Assembly (NCBI RefSeq): GCF_003797775.2
Contig: NZ_CP060725.1
Coordinates: 4,520,001-4,584,000 of the forward strand
Source of the DNA: Sphingopyxis sp. OPL5
Lineage (GTDB): Bacteria > Pseudomonadota > Alphaproteobacteria > Sphingomonadales > Sphingomonadaceae
Length of the DNA: 64,000 bases
Direction of reading: 5' to 3'
Position 1 is the stretch's first letter. Every line of letters begins with the position of its first letter. Below, in pieces: positions 24,479-34,339 of the stretch. The notes under the pieces are model-generated. The model was not told where the DNA came from. It ran no database searches and was given only the letters and a program-made list of their open reading frames with translations. The translations under genes and the position numbers were made by a program.

Positions 24479-25980
24479 CGACGACGCTCGCGGCCGGCAG
24501 CCCGATCGAAGGGCTCCCCTTACCCGCCAGGCCCTCCGCACGGCGTCTGTTCGGCCTCTACCTGCTGCTCGGCTTTGCCGCCGGGCTGCCCTTCTACATG
24601 TTCAACGCGGTGCTTACGCTTCGCCTGTCGAAACACGGCGTCGACATCGTCATCATAGGTTTCTTCGCCTGGATCGCGCTGCTGCCGACCTTCAAATTCC
24701 TGTGGGCGCCGTTGGTCGAGCGCTATGACGTGCCCGGCTTTGCGCGCTTCTGGGGGCGACGGCGCGGGTGGATCATGTTGTCGCAACTCGGCATCTTCAC
24801 CGCGATGGTCGCCATGGCCTTCACCTCGAACGACAAGAGCCTGCCGCTGACCGCCTTGTTCGCAGTCCTGCTCGCCTTCTGGACGACGACATTAGAGGTC
24901 GCCGCCGACGGCTGGCGCATCGAGCTTGCGCCGACGCAGGCCGAACAGGCGCCGATCGTCGCCGCCAATCTGTGGGGCTATCGCAGCGCGATGGTCGCGG
25001 CGGGCAGCGGCGCGATCCTCGTCGCGGCGCGTGCCGACTGGACGATAGCCTATCTGGTCATCGCCTTCGCCGCCTTCCTGCCCTTTCCGATCCTCGCCGC
25101 GATGCGCGCCGAACGCGACGGCGCGACCGGCCGCGTGCCGGCGCTCCTCGCCGGCATCGGCGCCAGCCTCCTGATCCTGCTTGTCGCGGCGCTCGTCACG
25201 GCGGCCGCCGGCTGGCTGCTGCTATCAGCCGCCGAAGGCGCGGGCATCTCGGCCAAGACCAATGTCACCCCGGTCGTCCTCGCCGTCGCCCTGCTCCCCT
25301 TCGTCCTGCTCGCACTCGCGCTCCCCCGCATCAATCGCCTCAGCGCGGATGCGCTCGCGGGCAAATCGGGTTTTGCCGCCCCCTATGTCGAACTGTTCTG
25401 GCGCTATGGCTATGCGGTGCTCGCGGTGCTCGCCTTTGTCTCGCTCTATCGCATGGGCGACGTGCTGACGCTCACCCTGTCGCACCCGCTGTGGAACGAA
25501 GCGGGCTACAGCCTCGAACAGATCGGTTTTGCCGACGGCGTCGTCGCGCTCTCGGCGAGCATGGCCGGGGTCGCGCTCGGCGGCCTTCTGTCGACCCGGC
25601 TGTCGCTCGGCTGGACGCTGGGCATCGGCGCGGTAACGGCGGCGGCGGGCAACTGGATCTATGTCTGGTTGTGGCACAGCGAGCCATCGTCCTTCATCCT
25701 CTATACCTCGGTTGCGATCGACCAGTTCGGCAATGGTTTCGCGGGTGCGGTGTTCGTCATCTATCTGTCGATGCTGGTCAGCCCGGCCCATCCGGCGGCA
25801 CAATATGCGCTGCTCTCCGGCTTCGCCTTTCTGCTGCCACGCCTGCTCGCGGGTGCATCGGGGTCGATGCAGACGCAGATCGGCTATGACGGCTTTTTCC
25901 TGCTGTCGGGGGCGCTGAGCTTCGCCGCGATCTTCCTGTTGCCGGTCATCGTCCGCGTGAAGGCGCGCGCGGCGACATGA
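24475..25980 (+). CDS. AmpG-like MFS permease (muropeptide-type)
   Basis: A 501-residue major-facilitator protein with about 12-14 hydrophobic segments. Segments LLLGFAAGLPFYMFNAVLT and FAWIALLPTFKFLWAPLVER match the start of the AmpG family, and TTLEVAADGWRIEL is the equivalent of the AmpG TQDIVIDAYR motif. AmpG permeases import N-acetylglucosaminyl-anhydromuropeptides. In this island (epimerase, DD-peptidase, D-aminoacylase) it likely imports murein fragments or short peptides. It is translationally coupled to genes on both sides by ATGA overlaps. Confidence 0.88.
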   Translation: MTTTLAAGSPIEGLPLPARPSARRLFGLYLLLGFAAGLPFYMFNAVLTLRLSKHGVDIVIIGFFAWIALLPTFKFLWAPLVERYDVPGFARFWGRRRGWIMLSQLGIFTAMVAMAFTSNDKSLPLTALFAVLLAFWTTTLEVAADGWRIELAPTQAEQAPIVAANLWGYRSAMVAAGSGAILVAARADWTIAYLVIAFAAFLPFPILAAMRAERDGATGRVPALLAGIGASLLILLVAALVTAAAGWLLLSAAEGAGISAKTNVTPVVLAVALLPFVLLALALPRINRLSADALAGKSGFAAPYVELFWRYGYAVLAVLAFVSLYRMGDVLTLTLSHPLWNEAGYSLEQIGFADGVVALSASMAGVALGGLLSTRLSLGWTLGIGAVTAAAGNWIYVWLWHSEPSSFILYTSVAIDQFGNGFAGAVFVIYLSMLVSPAHPAAQYALLSGFAFLLPRLLAGASGSMQTQIGYDGFFLLSGALSFAAIFLLPVIVRVKARAAT

Positions 25981-27005
25981 CGCTGCAGGCCATCTGCGAC
26001 GCGGGCGTTGCGCCCGCCCTTGAAGCCGTCGAAAGCGGCCGCATCCCCGGCGCGGCGCTCGGCGTCGTCGATGCCGACGGCCGCACCGCCGTGCGCCTTA
26101 CGGGCATGGCCGCGCTCGTTCCCGACCGCGAGACGCTGACCCGCGACCACTGGTTCGACCTCGCCTCGCTGAGCAAGGTCATCGCAACGACGACGATCAT
26201 CCTGACCCTCGCCGAACAGGGCCGGCTCGATCTCGATCGCGCGCTGACCGACGCGATCCCCGACCTGCGCCAATATGACGTCGCGGGCGCCGCCGAGCGC
26301 CGGCTGACCTTCCGTGACTGCCTGATGCACCGCAGCTTCCTGCCCGCGGTCGAGCCGATCTATACCTATGGCGACGACCCCGCGCGGCTGCGCGCCTTCG
26401 TCCTCCAGCGCGAATGGCGCCACGGGCCGCCGGTCTATTCGGACATCAATTTCATCCTGCTCGGCATCGCGATCGAGCGGATCACCGGCGCGCCCCTCTC
26501 CGCCTGGCCGCTGGGCGAAGCACTGGCTTTTGGCCCGCCGCCCGGCCCGGCGGTCGCGACCGAGCATTGCAGCTGGCGCGGCCGCGTGATGAAGGGCGAG
26601 GTCCACGACGAAAACGCCTATGCCCTTGGCGGAGCGCCCGGCCATGCCGGGCTGTTCGGCACCGTCGACGGCGTGCTGGGCTTCGCGGCCGCGATGCTGC
26701 GCGGCGAAGTCCTGTCGCCCGCGATGATGGCGGAGATCCGCACGGCGGGCGAAAACCACCGGACCTGCGGATGGGAGCGCGCCTTTGCCGGCTGGCACGG
26801 CGGCGACGCCTGTTCGGCCGAAACGATCGGACACACCGGCTTCACCGGCACCGGCCTCTGGATCGATTTCGAGCGCGGCCTCGCCTGGACCCTGCTCACC
26901 AACCGGGTCCATCCGACCCGCCATTTCGACAGCGGCATAGTGGCGCTACGCGCCGCCACGGGCAATGCCCTCATCACTGCATGGGACGAACGGACAAACC
27001 GATGA
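25977..27005 (+). CDS. Serine hydrolase of the beta-lactamase/DD-peptidase (class C-like) family
   Basis: A 342-residue serine hydrolase without an evident signal peptide, so probably cytoplasmic. The active-site SxxK is S64-L-S-K67 (FDLASLSKVIATT), the second motif is Y-S-D (VYSDINFILLG) in place of Y-x-N, and the third motif is HTGFTGTGLW in place of KTG. This pattern suits esterases or D-stereospecific peptidases of the beta-lactamase fold, including some LD- or D-amino-peptidases. It overlaps the AmpG-like permease gene and the DacB gene, so hydrolysis of an imported murein-derived compound is a reasonable inference. Confidence 0.88.
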   Translation: MTLQAICDAGVAPALEAVESGRIPGAALGVVDADGRTAVRLTGMAALVPDRETLTRDHWFDLASLSKVIATTTIILTLAEQGRLDLDRALTDAIPDLRQYDVAGAAERRLTFRDCLMHRSFLPAVEPIYTYGDDPARLRAFVLQREWRHGPPVYSDINFILLGIAIERITGAPLSAWPLGEALAFGPPPGPAVATEHCSWRGRVMKGEVHDENAYALGGAPGHAGLFGTVDGVLGFAAAMLRGEVLSPAMMAEIRTAGENHRTCGWERAFAGWHGGDACSAETIGHTGFTGTGLWIDFERGLAWTLLTNRVHPTRHFDSGIVALRAATGNALITAWDERTNR

Positions 27006-28474
27006 AAATGACGATCAAGAGCTTCGCCCTCGCCTCCGCCCTCGCGCTGTCGCTCGCCACGGTCCACGCCCAGACGGCACCGGCCGCACCGCTGCTCACC
27101 ACCGTCGAACAGACGCTCGCCACGGGTCCCACCGGCACGCGCTACGGCCTGCTCGTCACGACGCTCGACGGCGAAACGCTCGTGTCGATCGCCCCCGACC
27201 AGCGCTTCATTCCGGCGTCGAACACCAAGATGTTCACGACCGCCATCGCCTATGCCGAACTGCCTCTGCTCCAGCAGACCGCAAAAGGCACGGGCGTAAG
27301 GCTCGAAACGGCCGCCGATGGCAAGGTCGACGTCGTGCTTCATGGCCGCGGCGACGCGGTGCTTTCCAGCGCCGACGACTGCAAGACCGATTGCCTCCAG
27401 ACGCTCGCCGACGCGGTCGCCGCGAAGACGCGCCATGTCCGCAACATCGTCGGCGACGACAGCTGGTTCCCCGACGAACGCTGGAGCCCGGGGATGAGCT
27501 GGAACAATATCCAGTCGCGTTACGGCACCGGCATTTCGGCGCTGACGCTCGACGACAATGAACTGGTGGTCAAACTCGCACCGGGCGCGCCGGGTGTGGC
27601 GCCCACCATTCAGGCCCCGGGCTATTACAGCATCGAAAATCACGTCACGACCGTCGCGGGCAAGGAGGACAAGGTCGCCGCCGACCGGATACCTAACAGC
27701 CGCATCCTGCGCCTGACCGGCACCATCGGCGCCGAGGCCGCGCCGATGACGCTGCGCTACGGCATCGACGATCCGGCGCACTATGCCGCCTGGCGCTTCA
27801 GCGAGTTGCTGCGCGCGCGCGGGGTACGCGTCGACGGCGACATCGCGGCCCGCCACCGCCCGCTGACCACCGCCGACGATCCCAAGACCCGCGACGGTGC
27901 GCCGGTCGCGCTGCCCGGCGAACCCGCGATGCTCGCCGAATTGCCCGCGCCGTCGCTCGCCGAGAATATGATCCGGATCAACAAGGAGAGCCAGAATCTC
28001 CACACCGAACTGATGCTGCGCCGCGTCGCGCGGCAAGCCGGCAGCGGTTCGATCGCCGACGGTCAGGCTGTGATGCGCAAGGTCATGGGCGAAGCGGGCC
28101 TCCCCGCCACCAGCTATTTCTTCGCCGACGGGTCGGGCATGTCGAGTTACAACCGCATCACCCCGCGCGGCGCGGTCGACCTCTTGAGCTGGATATCGCG
28201 CCAGCCGTGGAGCATGGCGTGGCGCGAAACGCTGCCGATCGCCGGGCGCGACGGCACGCTGCAGAACCGCTTCAAGGACACGATCCTCGAGGGCAAATTA
28301 TTCGCCAAGACCGGATCGCTCAACGCCTCGCGCGCCGTGTCGGGCTACCTCGTAACACGCAGCGGCAAGACGCTCATCTTCTCCGCGCTGGCGAACGACA
28401 TACCCGACGAACTGGACAGCCAGGCCACCGCCGCAGTCGACCGCGCCCTCGTCGCGATCGCCGAAGCGCTCTAG
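27002..28474 (+). CDS. dacB: D-alanyl-D-alanine carboxypeptidase/endopeptidase (PBP4/DacB family)
   Basis: A 490-residue PBP4-type protein with a signal peptide (IKSFALASALALSLATVHAQ). All three penicillin-binding motifs are present: S73-N-T-K76 (FIPASNTKMF), SQN (NKESQNLHTELM) and KTG (LFAKTGSLNAS). The insert domains typical of PBP4 are present (FPDERWSPGMSWNN). It cleaves D-Ala-D-Ala or peptide cross-links in the periplasm. The start overlaps the previous gene (ATGA), placing it at the end of a five-gene coupled operon beginning at dgcN. A dedicated scavenging role, rather than housekeeping murein maturation, is inferred from this. Confidence 0.93.
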   Translation: MKMTIKSFALASALALSLATVHAQTAPAAPLLTTVEQTLATGPTGTRYGLLVTTLDGETLVSIAPDQRFIPASNTKMFTTAIAYAELPLLQQTAKGTGVRLETAADGKVDVVLHGRGDAVLSSADDCKTDCLQTLADAVAAKTRHVRNIVGDDSWFPDERWSPGMSWNNIQSRYGTGISALTLDDNELVVKLAPGAPGVAPTIQAPGYYSIENHVTTVAGKEDKVAADRIPNSRILRLTGTIGAEAAPMTLRYGIDDPAHYAAWRFSELLRARGVRVDGDIAARHRPLTTADDPKTRDGAPVALPGEPAMLAELPAPSLAENMIRINKESQNLHTELMLRRVARQAGSGSIADGQAVMRKVMGEAGLPATSYFFADGSGMSSYNRITPRGAVDLLSWISRQPWSMAWRETLPIAGRDGTLQNRFKDTILEGKLFAKTGSLNASRAVSGYLVTRSGKTLIFSALANDIPDELDSQATAAVDRALVAIAEAL

Positions 28475-30858
28475 GCGGGCGCGAGGACCAGCCGTGTGGA
28501 GGCATGACGGTCGATCGCCGCCTTGCTAAACCACAAAGGCTGCATCTCGCCCGCGAGCCATTTGGGATAGAAGTCGCGGTAGCGCGGCGAGCGCGGATCG
28601 GCCGACTGGCCGGGCAACAGCAGGAAGCGGCTGTTGTCCCACGCGCCGACGTCGGCGACGAACAAATAGCTAGCGCCATGCGTCACATCGAAGCCGCGCC
28701 GAGGATTGAAGCCGCGCGCCATCGGCGTCGTTCCGTCTCCGCCCGAGCGGCCACCCTCGATCTTGGGGAAGGCGGCGGCAATCGCCCGGTTCGACGCGGT
28801 GAGCGGATGTTCGATCGACACGCGGTGCAGATCGCCCCACCGCCAGCCGGCGGGGTCGGCTCCGCCGACTTCGACCGCCTTCTTCCATCCCACGGCCAGC
28901 GCCCCGTCGATGAGCGCGTCGCGCGCGTTGGCAGGGTTGTCGCCCAGACGCTTGTCCGGCGACGCAAGAATGCCCAGCATTTCGGCGAGGTTCACCGACG
29001 GGATCAACTCGCGCGCCGCCGCCGGCACAGCCCGGTCGTAAAAGGCCGTCGACAGCGCCGGCATCACCATTTCGTACAGCAGCGCGGCGGCGCTGTCCGC
29101 CTCGATCCCGCAATCCCAGCGTCGGAGCAGCGCGACCGCCGGCGCGGCGTCCGCCGAGGGATTGGCCGGAAGCAGCTTCAACAGCGCACGCGCGGGCAAA
29201 GACTGGACATCGTGCTGGAGCGCGACGCTGTCCGCGATCGCATGCTTCGGCTGCCCGCGCAGCACCTCGACGATGCGATCATAGCGAAAAGGGTCGCTCC
29301 AGCCGAAGCTGATGACCCGCTCGCGATAGGGGTAGTCCGCCGGAAGGTTCATCTGGTTGGCCGACGCGAACCAGCCCTCGCGCGGGTTATAGACATGCGG
29401 CATATCCTCGACAGGCAGAATTCCCGTCCAGTCGAAATCGCCATCGCCCGGCGCGGGAAACAGCCCGTCGTGCTTGGGGCGGCGCGGGGTGAACCCGATC
29501 GTCTGCCAGCCGGTGTTACCGTCGATGTCGGCATAGTGAAGGTTGGTCGGCGATACGTGCAGCTTGAACGCCTGGCGCAGCGACGCCCAGTCCTTCGATA
29601 AGTTGATTGCGATGATCGCGAACCGCATGTTCGCGCCCGGCAGCATGCTGACGGTGGCAAAGGCGACCGCCCGCCCCCGCGCCGCGTCCTCCGACACGAT
29701 CGGGCGTCCCGCTGCGTAGCGCAGCGTCACGCGCTCGGACGGCGCACCCTTGACCGCGATCTCGTCTTCGAACGTCTCGAATTCCCGCCACGCGCCCTTG
29801 TGCCAATATCGGCCGGGATCGCCCTCCTTCGTGCGCAGGATGAACAGGTCGGTCTGGTCGATGTGGAAATTGGTGCGACCAAAGGCGAAGCGGTCGGTGT
29901 GCCCCTGCATGATGCCCGGCAGCCCCGGCGCGCCGGCGCCGATGACGTCGAGGCCCGGCGCCGACAGATGGCACATGTGACGCGGGCTGGCGCGACCGAT
30001 GCCCAGATGCGGGTCGTTGGCGAGGATCGGCCGGCCGGTGGCGCTGCGCGACGGTGCGATCGTCCAGGCGTTGCTGCCGAGCGCGAAGCGGTCGCCCCAG
30101 CGCGTTTCGGGGTCGAAGCGCGCCTCCTGCAGCGGTTCGAAGCCCCCCGGACGGTTGGCGGGGTCGAGCAGGCCAAGGTCGGCATTACTCACCGCCGCGG
30201 TATCGAGCCCCTCGGGTACGGTGAAGGACCACGCCGGACGCAGCGGTGCCATCAGTTGGTCGGCGTCGAGCAGTCCGCGCGCGTGGAGCTGCGCCCGGCG
30301 CACCTCGTCGTCGGCGTCGCCCATGCTGATGCCGCGATTGCGCACCAGATCGCCGATGTCCCAGCGCAGCGGGCTGATCCCGAGAATGCCATATTCGAGC
30401 GGCAATTCCGCCGGATTGGCCGCCAGCTCGTCGATCCGGGCGTTGACCCCGGCAACATAGCCCCTCGCGCATTCGAGCACATCGGGCGACAGCGCCGCCA
30501 GCTCGGCGTCGATATCGCCGCGATAGAGGAACAGCCGCGCCGCACGATCGGCGGCGACGAAGCGCGGTCCGAACGCCTCGGCCATCCGGCCCATGTCGCG
30601 GCGATGCTCCATGTCGATCTGGAACAGGCGGTCGCGCGCGACCAGATACCCCTGCCCGAAGAAAGCGTCGTGCAACGAAGCGGCGCGGACGTGCGGCACG
30701 CCCAGTTCGTCTTCGATGACCTCGACCGGCGCCCGCGCGCCGAACAGCCTGACGGTGCGCGCGCGCTTGCCGTCCTTGACCCCGGGTTTCGCCAAAAGGG
30801 TTCCGGGCAGCGCGACAAGCGCAACCGAAGCCAGCAGAAACGCACGGCGCTGGATCAA
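28471..30858 (-). CDS. Penicillin acylase family amidase, secreted
   Basis: A roughly 795-residue Ntn-hydrolase of the penicillin G/acyl-homoserine-lactone acylase family. The signal peptide is QRRAFLLASVALVALPGTLL. The alpha chain carries FFGQGYLVARDRLFQIDM, and the autocatalytic junction is RFALGSNAW, where the serine becomes the N-terminal nucleophile of the beta chain, followed by GRPILANDPHL. The start chosen is a TTG at 30858, because a GGGGAGG site lies just upstream and the signal peptide begins there; ATG alternatives (30921 and 30996) lack such a site. It converges on dacB with a 4-base overlap. The substrate may be an N-acylated amino acid or peptide. Confidence 0.88.
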   Translation of the reverse strand: MIQRRAFLLASVALVALPGTLLAKPGVKDGKRARTVRLFGARAPVEVIEDELGVPHVRAASLHDAFFGQGYLVARDRLFQIDMEHRRDMGRMAEAFGPRFVAADRAARLFLYRGDIDAELAALSPDVLECARGYVAGVNARIDELAANPAELPLEYGILGISPLRWDIGDLVRNRGISMGDADDEVRRAQLHARGLLDADQLMAPLRPAWSFTVPEGLDTAAVSNADLGLLDPANRPGGFEPLQEARFDPETRWGDRFALGSNAWTIAPSRSATGRPILANDPHLGIGRASPRHMCHLSAPGLDVIGAGAPGLPGIMQGHTDRFAFGRTNFHIDQTDLFILRTKEGDPGRYWHKGAWREFETFEDEIAVKGAPSERVTLRYAAGRPIVSEDAARGRAVAFATVSMLPGANMRFAIIAINLSKDWASLRQAFKLHVSPTNLHYADIDGNTGWQTIGFTPRRPKHDGLFPAPGDGDFDWTGILPVEDMPHVYNPREGWFASANQMNLPADYPYRERVISFGWSDPFRYDRIVEVLRGQPKHAIADSVALQHDVQSLPARALLKLLPANPSADAAPAVALLRRWDCGIEADSAAALLYEMVMPALSTAFYDRAVPAAARELIPSVNLAEMLGILASPDKRLGDNPANARDALIDGALAVGWKKAVEVGGADPAGWRWGDLHRVSIEHPLTASNRAIAAAFPKIEGGRSGGDGTTPMARGFNPRRGFDVTHGASYLFVADVGAWDNSRFLLLPGQSADPRSPRYRDFYPKWLAGEMQPLWFSKAAIDRHASTRLVLAPA

Positions 30859-30943
30859 CAGAGCCTCCCCGATAAGGATTGAAGATGACGAGGCGACCCT
30901 ATCGCAGCGGAGTGCGGCCATGCCATAGCAAGCGGACCGCGCC

Positions 30944-30962
30944 CTATAACTGCAAGCTATTC
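30944..30962 (+). promoter_or_regulatory. Degenerate LysR-type box between penicillin acylase and TonB receptor genes
   Basis: CTATAACTGCAAGCTATTC matches the palindrome at 21069-21087 in 14 of 19 positions, including both CTATA/CTAT halves. A further CTATAGG half-site lies at 31006. They are within the 402-base intergenic region (30859-31260) that separates the divergent penicillin-acylase and receptor genes; apart from these sites nothing else was recognised there. The shared box suggests one LysR protein controls the whole D-amino-acid island. Confidence 0.45.
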
Positions 30963-31260
30963 CGCGCCCGGCCTTCATCGATTTCGGCGACGCCATGCCT
31001 TGGGGCTATAGGTCCATATCGCTAGGGTAATCGCGAAGCGGTTGACCGGCGGTAACCACCCTGTAACCTCTCCGTCACGGAACGGTCTATCCGCGCACCT
31101 CGAACGCGGCGATAGCCGGGCCGATACGATGAATATCACGAAAACATAAGAAGGCGGAGCCAAGAGCCCGCCACGCGGTCAGGTGGGACAATAGGGCTAG
31201 CCGCGGCACGCACTGGCGGTGTGCGGCGTAGCCTTTGGGCAATTAAGGGGACTTGTTAAC

Positions 31261-34200
31261 ATGCGTGATCTTGGACGAATTCGTCGGCCGCTGGGCCGTA
31301 CATGCCGCTTCGGCGCGGTGATGACCGCGCTGGCGCTGGTTCACAGCGCGCCGGCGTTGGCACAGGAGACCACCGCCACGCCGAACAGCGGCGAAGCGGC
31401 CCCCAGCGAGCAGATCGTCGTCACCGGCTCGCGCATCGCCCGCGACGGGTTCCAGGCCCCCACCCCGGTGATCGTGCTGACGAAGGAAGATATCCAGAAC
31501 ACCTCGCCGTCGAACAACATCGCCGACTTCGTCAACCAGCTGCCGCAACTCGCCGGATCGACGAAGCCCGGCAACTCGCGCCTCAACATCTCCAACGGCT
31601 CGGCGGGCATTAACGCGCTCAACCTGCGCAACCTGGGCGAGAGCCGCGTGCTGGTCCTCGTCGATGGCCGCCGGTCGGTCGGTTCGACGATCTTCGGCTG
31701 GGTTGATATCAACACTATCCCGCAGGCGCTGATCGAGCGCGTCGAACTGGTGACCGGCGGCGCATCGTCGGCCTATGGTTCGGACGCCGTCACCGGCGTG
31801 GTGAACTTCATCCTCAACAAGAAGATGGAGGGGCTGCGCATCAGCGGCGACATAGGGCTCACCGACAAGGGCGACGGCTTCAACTATTCGGGCAGCGTCG
31901 CTGGCGGCACCTCCTTCGCCGACGGCCGCGGGCATATCGTCTTCAACGCCGAAATCGCACATCAGGACGGCATCTACGAAATCGACCCCGGGGATCGGCC
32001 GTGGAACCACAAGGGCTATCTGGCCATTGCCAACCCCGCATATACGACGACCAATGGCCAGCCCGCCTTCATCACCTTCCGCGAGAATGCCGGTCAGACC
32101 AATCAGGCCCCCGGCGGCTTCATCACCGCATCGACCGGGACCTCGACCAATGCTTTGCGCGGTAATTATTTCGGCCAGAACGGCCAGGTCATCCCGTTTC
32201 AATATGGGTCGTTCAACTCGCCGGTGCTGAACACCAACGGCACTGGCTCCCCCGTCACGCGCACGGTCGGCGGAGACTGGCGTGTCAACGATTCGGGCCG
32301 CCGCATCGGCCTCGCGCCAAAGGACGACCGCTGGGGCGTCTATGGCCGCACCAGCTTCGACGTATCGGATGGCCTCACGCTGTTCGCCGAAGGGTCGTAC
32401 AACAAGCAGGAAGTCTTCTTCAACGCCGGCCCCAACCTGGGATCGGCGACTCTCAACACCGTCGGTTGCACGACCATCCCGGTCCCGACCACCTGCAACG
32501 CCTTCGCCCTGCAGACGCTGGGCGCGGCACGGCTCACCGGCGTCAACAGCATCAGCATCACGACCACCGCGGCCGACCTGCCGTTCCGCGGCATCAACAA
32601 CAAGCGCCAGGTCCAACGCTACGTCGTCGGTGCCGAGGGCGAGTTCGACGCCTTCGGCAAGGCGGCACGCTGGGACATCTTCGGCCAATATGGCCGCTCG
32701 GATGTGCGCGAACAGCTGCGTAACATCATGCATGTCACGCGCATGGCGAATGCGACGAATGCGGCGTTTGCGCCCGCCGGCAATGCGGGCGGCTACGCCG
32801 TCGGATCGATCCAGTGCCTGATCAACGTCGACACCGACACCACCAACAATGACCCGACCTGCGTGCCGCTCAATCGCCTTGGCATCGGCGTCGCCAATCC
32901 GGCGGCGATCGACTATGTGCTCGGCGATCCGTTCCGCAAGCAAGTGCTCGAACAATATGTCACGGGCGCCAACCTGTCGCTGACGCCCTTCGCCACCTGG
33001 GCGGGCGACGTCAGCATCGCGATCGGCGGCGAATATCGCGAAGAGAAGATCCGCGGCAGCGTGCCGACGGAGTTCCAGCCGATCGCGACGGTCGACGCCA
33101 ATGGCCGGCCCGGATTCCGCAACGCCTGGTCGGTCGGCAACTATCTGCCGTTCAAGGGCAGCTATAATGTGAAGGAAGCCTATCTCGAAACGCTGATCCC
33201 GCTGGGTTTCGGCCTCGAATTCAACGGCGCGGTGCGCGCGACCGATTATTCGACGTCGGGTTATGTCACCACCTGGAAACTCGGCGCGACCTGGGCGCCA
33301 ATCGAGGACATCCGCCTCCGCGTGACGCGGTCGCGCGACATTCGCGCGCCGAACCTGAACGAGTTGTTCCAGGCCGGCACCGCGAACAGCGATTCGGTAC
33401 GCAATCCCAAGTTCAATTCGGCCGATCCGAACAGTGGTCCACAATTCTTTCCCTATTCGGGCCTGACGACGGGCAACCTCGCGCTGGAACCCGAAAAGGC
33501 CGATTCGTGGAACATCGGCGGCGTGATCACGCCGCGCTTCCTGCCGGGCTTCAGCGCATCGGTCGATTATTTCCGTATCAACCTGCAGGATGCGATCGAC
33601 ACCATCAGCGCGCAGGAAGTGGTCAACCGCTGCGACGAGGGGGTCCAGGCGTTCTGCGACGCGATCACCACCGATCCGACGCGCTCGACCCCGACGGTGC
33701 CTTATCTGCTGATCCGTACCCAGCCCTTCAACTATGTGCGCCGGCTGGTGCGCGGCATCGACTTCGACGCCGCCTATCGCCTGCCCGTGGGTGAAAGCAG
33801 CAGTATCACGCTGAAAGGGACCGCGACGCGCTACATCGAGAATCTGGCGGAAACGGGCATCGCCGGGACCACGCCGGTCAACACGGTGGGGGCGAACGGC
33901 GGTCAGGCGAGTACACCGAAGTGGATCTTCCGCGCCAACGCCAATTATTCGACCCCGACCTTCTCGGGCACCGTGACCGGTCGCGGCGTCAGCTCGGGCA
34001 AATATCTGGCGAACGCGATCGAATGCACAAGCGGCTGCCCGACCTCGACCAGCCAGAACCCGACCTATGACAACAACCGCGTCAAAGGGACGTTCTACGT
34101 CGACCTCAACCTGACTCAGAAGATCAAGGTCGGCAACGCATCGGAGGCGGAGTTCTTCTTCAACGTCACCAATCTGTTCGATGCCAACCCGCTGCTGCTG

Positions 34201-34287
34201 CCCGAAACGGGCCTCGCGGCGAACAGCACCTTTTCGGACCTGCTGGGTCGTACCTACCGCGTCGGCGTCCGGTTCAAGCTGGACTGA
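31261..34287 (+). CDS. TonB-dependent outer-membrane receptor
   Basis: A 1008-residue receptor. Signal peptide (about residues 1-35, AVMTALALVHSAPALAQ), plug domain (EQIVVTGSRI ... LVLVDGRRSVGSTIFG, then IERVELVTGGASSAYGSDAV, VTGVVNFILNK) and a long beta-barrel ending in a typical terminal strand (TYRVGVRFKL). Receptors of this length and of the VTGSRI type are abundant in sphingomonads and import peptides or oligosaccharides. Placement next to penicillin acylase and a shared LysR-like box suggest an acylated peptide or murein-derived substrate. The ATG at 31261 is preferred over a start at 31219 because it precedes the normal signal peptide and an AAGGGGA site lies upstream. Confidence 0.95.
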   Translation: MRDLGRIRRPLGRTCRFGAVMTALALVHSAPALAQETTATPNSGEAAPSEQIVVTGSRIARDGFQAPTPVIVLTKEDIQNTSPSNNIADFVNQLPQLAGSTKPGNSRLNISNGSAGINALNLRNLGESRVLVLVDGRRSVGSTIFGWVDINTIPQALIERVELVTGGASSAYGSDAVTGVVNFILNKKMEGLRISGDIGLTDKGDGFNYSGSVAGGTSFADGRGHIVFNAEIAHQDGIYEIDPGDRPWNHKGYLAIANPAYTTTNGQPAFITFRENAGQTNQAPGGFITASTGTSTNALRGNYFGQNGQVIPFQYGSFNSPVLNTNGTGSPVTRTVGGDWRVNDSGRRIGLAPKDDRWGVYGRTSFDVSDGLTLFAEGSYNKQEVFFNAGPNLGSATLNTVGCTTIPVPTTCNAFALQTLGAARLTGVNSISITTTAADLPFRGINNKRQVQRYVVGAEGEFDAFGKAARWDIFGQYGRSDVREQLRNIMHVTRMANATNAAFAPAGNAGGYAVGSIQCLINVDTDTTNNDPTCVPLNRLGIGVANPAAIDYVLGDPFRKQVLEQYVTGANLSLTPFATWAGDVSIAIGGEYREEKIRGSVPTEFQPIATVDANGRPGFRNAWSVGNYLPFKGSYNVKEAYLETLIPLGFGLEFNGAVRATDYSTSGYVTTWKLGATWAPIEDIRLRVTRSRDIRAPNLNELFQAGTANSDSVRNPKFNSADPNSGPQFFPYSGLTTGNLALEPEKADSWNIGGVITPRFLPGFSASVDYFRINLQDAIDTISAQEVVNRCDEGVQAFCDAITTDPTRSTPTVPYLLIRTQPFNYVRRLVRGIDFDAAYRLPVGESSSITLKGTATRYIENLAETGIAGTTPVNTVGANGGQASTPKWIFRANANYSTPTFSGTVTGRGVSSGKYLANAIECTSGCPTSTSQNPTYDNNRVKGTFYVDLNLTQKIKVGNASEAEFFFNVTNLFDANPLLLPETGLAANSTFSDLLGRTYRVGVRFKLD

Positions 34288-34310
34288 CGCGCATCCAACC
34301 AAGGGAGAAA

Positions 34311-34339
34311 GGGGAGCCGGCGTTGCTCCCCTTTTTTTT
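34311..34339 (+). terminator. Intrinsic terminator after the TonB receptor
   Basis: GGGGAGC (34311-34317) and GCTCCCC (34325-34331) pair across a 7-base loop and are followed by eight T residues. Confidence 0.93.

Noticed and set aside
31243..34302. 1019-residue ORF on the - strand opposite the TonB receptor
   Set aside because: Antisense shadow; the receptor on the + strand has signal peptide, plug and barrel features.
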